Under the pieces are notes generated by a model that was not told the DNA's origin, did no database searches, and was given only the letters and a program-made list of their open reading frames with translations. Made by a program: the position numbers and the translations under genes. 64,000 nt of DNA from Methanobacterium sp. (GTDB lineage: Archaea; Methanobacteriota; Methanobacteria; Methanobacteriales; Methanobacteriaceae): NCBI RefSeq assembly GCF_038562635.1, contig NZ_JBCFBO010000002.1, forward strand, positions 62,001-126,000, written 5' to 3'. Of the stretch, positions 39,615 to 48,500 are shown in pieces. The stretch's first letter is position 1; every line of letters begins with the position of its first letter.

Positions 39615-39829
39615 CTCCTCAAAAAAAGTCTAAAATAGTCTGATTTTAACCACTTTAAAGTAATGTGTTCATGAATGTGTTGTTCCCGTTTCAATCCTAA
39701 AATATACTGATTTTAAAAGGGTAATCTTTTTATTCTTTCGCTAAGATAGATCCCATTTTTCATGTACATAAAATTTATTTTATCCTTTTAAAAATTAAAA
39801 TAAATTAGTAAATATCAAAAAATAGATAA

Positions 39830-40728
39830 TTATTTTTTTGCTTCTAAGATTTCTTTTTTGGCTTTTAAAGATGGTTCATGTTTTGGATCAATTGTTAGAG
39901 CCTTATCAAAACATTCTATTGCTTCTTGAAGTTTTTCGAGTTTTGTAAATGCACTTCCTTTGTTATTCCATGCATAAATAAATTTTGGATCTATTTTTAG
40001 GGCTTTATCATAGCATTTTATTGCTTCTTGATATTTTCCAAGCTCTTTAAGGGCATTTCCTTTGTTGTATAATGCTACAATATCATTTGAATCTATTTTT
40101 AGGGCTTTGCTGTAGCTTTCTATTGCTTCATGATTTTTATCAAGTTTTGCTAATGTATATCCTTTATTATGCAACGCTTTAACATAACTAGGATTTATCG
40201 TTAGGGCTTTATTATAACATTCTACTGCTTCCATATCTTTATCAAGTTCTGTAAGCGCATTTCCTTTATTATACCATGCCGTAATATCATTTGGTTCTAT
40301 TTTTAGGGCTTTATCAAAAGATTCAATTGCCTCACTGTATTTTTCAAGTTTTACCAGTGTATATCCTTTATTATACCATGCATCAAAATAGTTCGGATCT
40401 ATTTTTAGGGCTTTATCAAAAGATTCAATTGCCTCACTGTATTTTTCAAGTTTCGCTAATGTGTATCCTTTATTATACCATGCATTAAAATAGTTCGGAT
40501 CTAGCTTTAAAGTTTTATCATAGGCTTCTAAAGCTTTTTGATGTTCTCCAAGTTCGTCTAAAACAACTCCTTTGCTATACCATACTTAATATAATTTGAA
40601 TCGATTTCTGAAATAATTTTATCATAACATTCTAAAGCTTCTTGATATTTACCCTGAGAAAATAATTTATGAGCTTTTTTAATAAGCGAATTCTTCTTAG
40701 ATTTACCAAATAAACCTATTGTAAACAC
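39830..40728 (-). pseudogene. TPR protein D, frameshifted after the first repeat
   Basis: Leader MFTIGLFGKSKKNSLIKKAH follows AAGGAGGTG. Near 40585 the sequence AATTATATTAAGTATGGTAT is one base short of the family codon series (NYIK-V-WY), so the frame breaks. From about 40580 to 39830 the original frame is open and encodes about seven TPR units; the first ATG in it is at 40234. Two units in the 40300-40500 region are nearly identical. Gap from GTG to stop is 899 nt, consistent with one lost base. Confidence 0.75.
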
Positions 40729-40748
40729 CTCCTTAAAATATGATAGAT

Positions 40749-41213
40749 TTACGGTGATGTTTTGCCTTTATTGATTAATTTCTTCTCAAATAAATCCCTA
40801 GCAAAACTACCTGCACTACCAACAACAGCTCCAAACATAATTCCCATAAATATGAAAACAAAAACTGAGAATATATAAAGTCCAATAAGATAGATGGAAT
40901 TATTTCCAAATGCGGATAAGTTTGTCAAAAAAGTAAAGGTAGTTTTTAAAAATATAAAGATACAACTTGAAAACATCCCTGACGCTCCCCTTCTTTCAGA
41001 AGCGGAATCAACATTCCATTTTTTGATAATAGGAAATTTTAGGAGAAAATTAGGTGGAAAAGCATCTTTTGATATTAAAAAAGATGCTACAAAACTGGAT
41101 ACCAGTAAAGGAATGAGGATATTGATAAAATAATTGTGGAAAGATATTTCTGAAATTAACCATGCACATATAATTCCAATTATAACTGATGTAGAAAATC
41201 CAAATATCTTCAA
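40749..41213 (-). CDS. Small four-TM membrane protein
   Basis: 154 residues with four hydrophobic segments (VIIGIICAWLISEIS, YFINILIPLLVSSFVASFL, MFSSCIFIFLKTTFTFL, YLIGLYIFSVFVFIFMGIMF) and a charged C-terminus (FARDLFEKKLINKG). TTG 41213 follows GGAG by 8 nt. No family recognised. It lies between TPR-D and a TPR leader remnant inside the cassette array. Its small polytopic shape would suit an immunity protein against a pore-forming peptide, but that is inference. Confidence 0.6.
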   Translation of the reverse strand: MKIFGFSTSVIIGIICAWLISEISFHNYFINILIPLLVSSFVASFLISKDAFPPNFLLKFPIIKKWNVDSASERRGASGMFSSCIFIFLKTTFTFLTNLSAFGNNSIYLIGLYIFSVFVFIFMGIMFGAVVGSAGSFARDLFEKKLINKGKTSP

Positions 41214-41367
41214 AATGATATCTCCATGTTTTTTTATAATTCCAATATGATTTTTTATTTAATTAAGTTAATATTACTCTTTAAGCCTACTAATTGAAAT
41301 CTCCCTTTCTTGATCTAACCTGCAAAATATTAAGTACTGATGAATTCGAACTTTTCAAATAAATAAA

Positions 41368-41415
41368 TTAAAGTTTAATAAGTGAATTCGTATCAAATAA
41401 ACCTATTTTAAACAT
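41368..41415 (-). pseudogene. TPR leader remnant E
   Basis: Behind AAGGAG, a 15-codon frame reads MFKIGLFDTNSLIKL then stop. It is the family leader with no TPR domain left. It has ATG where the other copies have GTG (GGAGATG versus GGAGGTG). The remaining sequence to 41487 is AT-rich with no gene. Confidence 0.65.
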
Positions 41416-41486
41416 CTCCTTAAATAAACTAAATATAGAAGATGAATTTCATATATTCAAGTTGAATAAATTTAATGAGAATTAAT

Positions 41487-42795
41487 CTATTCATTTTCAT
41501 ATTCTAAAATTTCTTTTTGGCCTTTAAAGCGAGTTCATATTCAGGATCAATCTCCAGAGCTTTATCAAAACATTCCAAAGCCGTTTGATACCTTCCTAAC
41601 TTCACTAATGTCTCGCCTTTGTTATACCATATTTCCACATCATTAGATCTATTTCTAACGCGTTATTGTAACATTTTAAAGCTTCCTGATACTGTTCAAG
41701 TTGTATAAAAATAACTCCTTTATTATGCAATGCACTAACAAGTTTTGGATCTATTTCTAACGCTTTATCATAAGATTTTAAAGCTTCCTGATACTGTTCA
41801 AGTCTTTTAAGGACAACTCCTTTATTATACCATACTTCAGCATACTTTGGATCTAGCTCCAAAGCTTTATTATAATTTTTTAAAGCTTCCCGATACTGCT
41901 CAAGTAGTGTAAAGACAACTCCTTTATTATACCATACTTTAGAATCATTTAGATCTATTTCCAGAGATTTATCAAAACATTCTATTGCTTCATCGTACCT
42001 CTCAAGATACTTTAAAACATCACCTTTATTAAACAAGGCATCAAAGTGATTTGGATCTAGTTCTAACGCTTTATCAAAACATTCCAACGCTTCCTGATAT
42101 TCTTCGTGCTGCATTAAAACAAAACCTTTAGCAAACCATACCTTTGCATTACTTGGTTCTAAATCTAAAGTTTTGTTAAAACATTCAATTGCTTTTTCAT
42201 ATTTACCGAATAATTCAAAAACAATGGCCTTATTAAACAAAGCATCCGCATATACTGGATTCAACTCTAAAGCTCTGTTGAAACAGTCAATTGCCTTCAC
42301 ATAATTACCCAATTCTCTAAAAGCATTCCCTTTATTATACCAAGCTCTTAAAAACTCCGAATCCAATTCTATTACTTTATCATAACACTCAATTGCATCA
42401 CCATACCTACCAATATTATAAAGAGCATTCCCTTTATTGGTCCATGCTCCCAAAAACTCCGGATTCAATTCCATTACTTTATCATAACACCCAATTGCAT
42501 CTTCATATTTGTCTAACTCTTGTAGAATATTTCCTTTATTATACCATGCTTTAAAATATTCAGGATCTAATTTAATGGCTTTTTCATAACATTTCAAAGC
42601 ATCTTGAGATCTTCCGAGCTTTCCAAAAATCACTCCTTTATTATACCATGCTTTAGCATAATTTGCGTCTATTTCTGAAATAATTTTATCATAGCAATAT
42701 AACGCTTCCTGATATTTACCCTGATTTTCAAATGTAATTCCCTTTTTAATAAGTGAACTCTTCTTAAAACTGTCAAATAATCCTATTTTAAACAC
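41487..42795 (-). pseudogene. TPR protein F, frameshifted near its C-terminus
   Basis: The open frame 41605-42795 encodes 396 residues with about eleven TPR units after the leader MFKIGLFDSFKKSSLIKKG. It ends abnormally in EIDLMMWKYGITKARH: one base is missing near 41645 compared with EIDPND-x-x-WYNKG. Downstream in another frame the last unit continues and would end near 41487 after a second missing base. Most of the repeat domain is intact, so a slightly shortened protein may still be made. Confidence 0.75.
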
Positions 42796-42870
42796 CTCCT
42801 AAAAATATAGAAATGGAGCATTTAAATTCCGCCAATTGGAAAACTGATATAATTCTTGTTACCTAATAGT

Positions 42871-43212
42871 TCAATTAGTAGTGTTGGTTGTGTTATTACC
42901 ATCTTCAGGTAATTCTGTAGGTCCAATTGCATCAACTGCTTCCCAGATAGCCCAAGCTATACCTTGAGAAATTCCAGTTGTACCGTTTATACTTGTTATA
43001 ACGCTGAAGTGATAAAGCCCACCTACAGTCAAAAGCACCATATAACCCAGTTTAAGTTGATCCACGGGTAGTATCATGCCAGTTGCATTTAAGCCCTTAA
43101 CTTGCGCTGCATGCACTAATCCATACATTGTAGTTCCATCTTTATCTGTACCTGCTAATTGGGCAAGTTCGGCTTCTGTGGTGTAAATTTCATTACACAA
43201 ACAGATTATCAA
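42871..43212 (-). pseudogene. C39 peptidase module fragment (no catalytic Cys)
   Basis: 113 residues. ELAQLAGTDKDGTTMYGLVH and LNATGMILPVDQLKLGYMV match the C39 domain of the giant protein, and LYHFSVITSI carries the catalytic-His strand. The 5' part with the DCGPAS cysteine is gone, and the Asp strand and leader are deleted. The C-terminus (GISQGIAWAIWEAVDAIGP) is unlike the giant's. It reads as a truncated, inactive cassette lying just upstream of TPR-F. Confidence 0.6.
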
Positions 43213-43232
43213 TCATGAATAATAATTTATAG

Positions 43233-43574
43233 TCAATAATTTTCCTTAAAGATATTGGGTTTAAAAAGTAATGAAATGACAACAACATATGCTAAAACTC
43301 CAAAAGCAAAAAATGCGTATTCTCTACTGTTCTGCAGATATATTAATTTATATAAATAGTTATCAATCAATATTAGACTTTGAACTACTATTATGGATAA
43401 AAAAATTACGTAATAAATAACACGATTATAATTAATGAGCCTAGATATAGAAATCAATACTCCTATAATGCCCAAACAAAGTACTAATAATCCAGGATTT
43501 CCTGAAGATAAATAATTGAAAAATACACCAACTAATACCATTAGCATGATAATAACAAAATTTCTTTTGTTCAT
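43233..43574 (-). CDS. Small four-TM membrane protein
   Basis: 113 residues, almost entirely hydrophobic: FVIIMLMVLVGVFFNYL, GLLVLCLGIIGVLISIS, VIYYVIFLSIIVVQSLIL and FFAFGVLAYVVVISLLF. The ATG lies 8 nt after GAGG, so translation signals are good. No family recognised. It directly follows the orphan C39-tip module on the same strand, the position of an immunity gene in toxin-cassette arrays; that role is inferred. Confidence 0.6.
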   Translation of the reverse strand: MNKRNFVIIMLMVLVGVFFNYLSSGNPGLLVLCLGIIGVLISISRLINYNRVIYYVIFLSIIVVQSLILIDNYLYKLIYLQNSREYAFFAFGVLAYVVVISLLFKPNIFKENY

Positions 43575-43733
43575 TTCCTTTGCCTCTTTAATTCATAAAA
43601 AAGTATTAAATAAAGTGTCTAATAAAACACTTTATTTAACATAGATGTATCCTGTTATTTACTCTTTTTCTTATAGAAAAGTATCCATGTTTATCACTGA
43701 GTAAATCATTTGCTCATAATCATCCACTCCATA

Positions 43734-44417
43734 CTAAAAGTCTATACAATTTACATATCCCTCTCCTGCTCCAGTGGGATTAGGATCCGGATTAACAATC
43801 TTGGTAAAGTCAGTTGAATAGATGCCCGTTGCAGTGAAAATTCCTGTTTAAACCTGTAAAAGAATTATTTAGATAAATAACTTTCTCCCAATGCCAACTT
43901 CCTTTGATATTCCTCATCTCATCGTCAGTTAATATTGTAGCGTTTGCTGGTGCTTGCTCATTAATTAACAATGCAATTCCAATATAGAGTTCATTGAATT
44001 TGTCTCTTGTCATTTGAATGTTTCCAAGGTTAGGGTCGAATAGGTAAACTGTTGTATTGGTGATATTTTGCACGACGTCGAAGTGATTAACTCCATTGAT
44101 GGATAGAACTACTATATTGTTGGTCAAAAGTTGATCAATAGTTAGTCTTGCTCCTATTGCAGTTACTCCTTTGGATTGTGCTGCTATCTTTAGGCCATAT
44201 AAACTAGTTCCAGTTTCGTCTGTACCTGCCAAACTTGCAAGTTCATCCTGTGTTGCGCTGATCCCCATGTTATTTAGGACTGTAGCGAGACTTGCAGGTC
44301 CACAATCCCAGATGTCACTTTGTATCACAACTCCTGTGGTGTTTATTTGTTGTATATCTGCAATTGAATTATTTGTTATGGTGTTTCCAGATGTTGTAGT
44401 GCTGGTTGACTTGTAGA
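43734..44417 (-). pseudogene. Orphan C39 peptidase module with leader and alternative tip
   Basis: Nearly a duplicate of the giant protein's C39 segment, with homology starting abruptly at about 44417. The frame 43810-44328 (GTG start) holds an intact catalytic set: Cys9 in WDCGPASLATVL, His82 in NHFDVV, Asp99 in YLFDPN. At residues 133-144 is LTDDEMRNIKGS, in exact double-glycine-leader register. The tip (WHWEKVIYLNNSFTG...) then hits a frameshift near 43850; the continuation (FTATGIYSTDFTKIV) runs to a stop at 43734. There is no signal peptide, so it looks like a silent cassette. Confidence 0.75.
43897..43932 (-). other. Double-glycine-type leader motif in orphan cassette
   Basis: LTDDEMRNIKGS: L at -12, E at -8, M at -7, I at -4, G at -2, S at -1 fits the LSxxELxxIxGG consensus cleaved by C39 peptidases. 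It sits directly between a C39 domain and a short tip. Confidence 0.65.
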
Positions 44418-44466
44418 AAAAGAGTCTATGATCAAATTATGAAAAAATAAAAAAAAGTTAGAGCTT

Positions 44467-45465
44467 TTATTTTTTAGCTTTTAAAATTTCTTCTTTAGCT
44501 TTCAATGCAGGTTCAAAGTCCGGATTTATTTCTAAAGCTTTATCATAAGATTTTATTGCTTCTTGATATCTACCACTGTCTTTAAGAGCATGTCCTTTAT
44601 TGTTCCAAGCATCAAAATCATTTGGATCTATTTCTAAAGCTTTATCATATGATTCTATTGCTTTCTGAAACTTACCAAGATTTCCAAAAGTATTACCTTT
44701 GTTATACCATGCTTCTACATCTTTAGGATTTATTTCTAAAGCTTTATCATATGATTCTATTGCTTCTTGAAACTTACCCAGATCCCCAAAAGTATTGCCT
44801 TTGTTATACCATATTTCAGCTATTTTTGGTTCTATTTCCAATGCTTTATTATAGGATTCTATTGCTTCCTGATACTTACCAAGTTTTTCAAGGGCAATTC
44901 CTTTATTATTCCATGCATTTGCATTTTTTGGCTCTATTTCCAATGCTTTATCATGACATTCTAATGCTTCCTGATACTTACCAAGTTTTTCAAGGGCAAT
45001 TCCTTTATTATTCCATGCTTCTGCATTTTTTGGTTCTATTTCCAATGCTTTATCATGACATTTTAATGCTTCCTGATACTTACCAAGTTTTGTTAAAATG
45101 TATCCCTTGTTATTCAATGGAGAAGCATAATTTGGATCTATTTCTAGTGCTTTATTGTATGATTCTATTGCTTCCTGATACTTACCAAGACTTTCCAGTG
45201 CATTACCTTTATTATACCATGCTTCAACTTTTTTCGGTTCTAATTCTAATGTTTTATCATAAGATTCAATCGCTTCCTGATACCTTCCCAGTTGGTCTAA
45301 AACCACTCCCCTACCATGCCACGCTTCAACATAATCAGGTTTTATTTCGAGGATATTATCATAATGTTCCAACATCTCTTGAAATTTATCCTGTTTAAAT
45401 TGTTTATAATTTTCTTTAGTAAGTTTTTTTTGGCCAGATCCGTTAAATAAACCTATTATAAACAC
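44467..45465 (-). CDS. TPR protein G, directly downstream of the giant gene
   Basis: 332 residues, intact. Leader MFIIGLFNGSGQKKLTKENY, then about eight TPR units with consensus GKYQEAIESYDKALEIDP and AWNNKGIALEKL. Several units are nearly identical. GTG 45465 is part of GGAGGTG; ATA at 45456 is 8 nt after GGAGG. A 97-bp gap to the giant gene contains CATGTCAA-GT-TTGACATG. As the only complete TPR gene adjacent to the complete giant gene, it is the best candidate partner or immunity protein. Confidence 0.88.
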   Translation of the reverse strand: MFIIGLFNGSGQKKLTKENYKQFKQDKFQEMLEHYDNILEIKPDYVEAWHGRGVVLDQLGRYQEAIESYDKTLELEPKKVEAWYNKGNALESLGKYQEAIESYNKALEIDPNYASPLNNKGYILTKLGKYQEALKCHDKALEIEPKNAEAWNNKGIALEKLGKYQEALECHDKALEIEPKNANAWNNKGIALEKLGKYQEAIESYNKALEIEPKIAEIWYNKGNTFGDLGKFQEAIESYDKALEINPKDVEAWYNKGNTFGNLGKFQKAIESYDKALEIDPNDFDAWNNKGHALKDSGRYQEAIKSYDKALEINPDFEPALKAKEEILKAKK

Positions 45466-45482
45466 CTCCTTAAAAAATATGG

Positions 45483-45500
45483 CATGTCAAGTTTGACATG
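45483..45500. promoter_or_regulatory. 18-bp dyad between giant gene and TPR-G
   Basis: CATGTCAAGTTTGACATG, 8-bp arms around GT. It may be an operator or a weak terminator/processing hairpin. Part of the same GACATGCCATAT leader block precedes TPR-B. Confidence 0.45.
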
Positions 45501-45561
45501 TCAAAAATCTGTTAAAATACAGAGTATTGTTAGGTATAATTTACAAGTTATGATTTTTCAA

Positions 45562-48500
45562 TTAGGGAAACGCTATCATAAGTAGAATAGCTACCTGAAC
45601 TTCTGCACATCCTACTATCATATGCGCTGTACCTCCGGCAACATCACCAGTTTGATATTTGTATTTTCCAATTCTGAAATTTTTACCTGCATCCCTTGAA
45701 AGAGTATTTATAACTTCACCTACTTCATCATATTTATCGTCATCATCATCGTCATCACCGCCAATTATTGGTCCTATTGCACTCAAAGTAAGATAGGGTT
45801 TCTTTGATAATTCATCTTTTTGCATATCACTGAGTGATTTTTCACTTTTACGTTTATTATATTGGTCAAGATAGAATTCTGTTAGTCCTGATATTTTGCC
45901 AAGTTCACTGTCTCTTTTGATTTGATACTGTTTATAGATCTGTTGATCTTTTAAGATAGTTGGGTTTGAAGTAGTGGTAAATGTTTTGTACTCCCAGCCT
46001 GTAGGAGTGGCTACATAAAGACTATATGTATATGTGGGTGGTGTGTATGGGATATGTACTGGGTGGATGCTTCGTGTGGTGTAACCGTGTGGATATGAGT
46101 AACTATAGCTATAGCTATAACCACCACCTCCCACATGAATTGGGGAGTAGTTATTATATGAGGAACTAGAGTGATGATTGTTTTGACTGTTCCAGATACT
46201 ATTTCCTATTAGGTATCCGGATATGGCTCCCATTGCCACTATTGCACCTCTTTGAACCCATGGTTCCCATATTGGAGCTGTTTCTATTATTAAAGCTCCT
46301 GCAGCAATAAGAATTGGGATAAATGTGCCTTTAATTTTCTGCATTTGTTCATTAGCTAATATTGTACCGTTAAATGTGTTGTTAGTTGAATTATTGGTTA
46401 TAATTAGTGCATATCCTGTGTACATTGCTGTGAAATCTTCTATTGTCATGTTGATGTTTCCAAATGCGGAATCTGCTAGATAAACTGTAGTATTTGTAAT
46501 GCTGTTTATAACACTGTAATGAAGTCCATTTGCAGTAATTAGAAGCACTATGTAATTAAGTTTAAGCTGATCCACTGATAGTATCATACCTGTTGCATTT
46601 AGACCTTTAGATTGTGCTGCATGTACCAAACCATACATGCTGGTTCCAGTTTCGTCTGTCCCTGCTAGATTTGCAAGTTCATCCTGTGTTGCATTGATTC
46701 CCATTTTATTTAAGACAGTGGCGAGACTTGCAGGTCCACAATCCCAAATGTTACCTTGTATCACAACTCCTGTAGTGTCTATTTGTTGTATATCTGCAAT
46801 TGAATTGTTTGTTATAGTGTTTCCAGATGTTGTAGTGCTAGTTGACTCGTAGTAACTGATTCCTACTTGATTATTTGTTATATTGTTTCCTAATATGGTA
46901 GTGCTGGTTGAGTCGAAAAGAGATATTCCAATATTGTTGTCTGTTATATTATTTCCAGATAGCATGATGTTATTTGCGGTGTTGATGAAAATTCCATACC
47001 AATTACCCATTATATTATTTCCAGATACAGCACTAGTTGAATTGTAGAAACTGCTACCATACCAGTTGTTTATTATATTGTTTCCTGATATTGTGCTAAT
47101 TGAATTGTATAGAATAATTCCATACATGTTATTTATTATAGTGTTCCCGGATATTATGGCACCATTTGAGTTAAATAGAGCAATTCCATTATTATTAGCT
47201 GTTATGGTGTTTCCTGTGATGTTAACGTTATTAGCATAGCCGAGTATACCGTATGAACCTACAGCACCTACCACATTAAGATTCTGTATGGTTGCCCCAT
47301 TTTCAACAATGGTGAAAACACCACTAGTGGGATCTGCTGCCTGAACTGTTACATTTACTCCCGAAACTGGTTTTATTGTAATTTTTTTGTAAACAACGAC
47401 ATTTTCTATGTAGGTACCATCTGCTAGTGTTATAATATCCCCATCTAAAGTGTTGTTGCTGTCTATGGCTGCTTGTATGGTGGCAAATGATTCACCTGTC
47501 CTTGTATTGGTTACTCCAAGTGTAGTAACATTTGTTATGTTTATTGGTATTGTAATTGTCTGGTTATCTAACGTTGCAGTAATATTGGCGCTGCCTGCTG
47601 CTGTGCTGTTAAGTGTTGCAACTGCTTTACCATTTTTGGTTGATACGGTAGTGTCTATGGTTCCAAATGTTGTTGTGAAGTTTATTGGTATATTATCTGG
47701 AAGAGTATTATCTGAAGAGTTTCCATTAGATGATTTATTATTGTTGTATGTGTCTTCTCCATGATTATTGTGGGTTAAATCTGCTGTTATTGTGTAATTG
47801 TAGGTAGTACCATTTCTATCTGAACGATCACAGGAGCTTGTTAAGTTAAGTACAAGCCATGGGTCATAAGTAACGTTTCCTCCAAGTATGTAAATATCAC
47901 TTCCGCTGGTTGATGAGACTACTGGAGTATTTGAGCCCCACCAGTTATTTGTAGCATCTACGATTCCATTACCTACCTTATAAAGTCCATATCTGCTATT
48001 TGAGACAATACTGTTGAAGTTAATATGAGCAGATGAATTGCTGAGATGAATTCCATCCACATTATTGTTTGATATTACGTTATTAGAGATTGTGTTATCA
48101 TTTGAATTGTTGATACTGATTCCATCTATGCCATTGTTAATCAGATTGTTACCAATGATTGTATTGTTATTTGAACCTGCATCTATAAGAATACCGTTTG
48201 CAGTATTGTTTAGTATATCGCTGTCTAAAATCTGATTATCCGTAGAGTTACAGATGTATATCCCATTACTATTGTTAAATATGATACTGTCTAAGATTAT
48301 ATTGCAATATGATCCGTTGATGTATATACCTGCATTATTTGTAGATCCTCGTATAATAAGGTCCTGTATGATTGAACCGCTTCCATCTGTAGTTATTGTG
48401 AAGACTGGTAGATTTGGATTTGCAGCTTGAACAGTTACCTCTACTATAGGTGTAGACATTATTTGAATTCCCTTATTAACCACAATATTTTCTGAAACTA

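Noticed and set aside
44751..45398. 215-codon plus-strand ORF opposite TPR-G
   Set aside because: Repetitive mirror of the TPR codons, with no ribosome site; similar shadows oppose the other TPR genes.
36045..45465. Regular ~102-bp repeats that could be mistaken for a CRISPR or satellite array
   Set aside because: They are codons of 34-residue TPR units; no short identical repeats with unique spacers and no cas genes.
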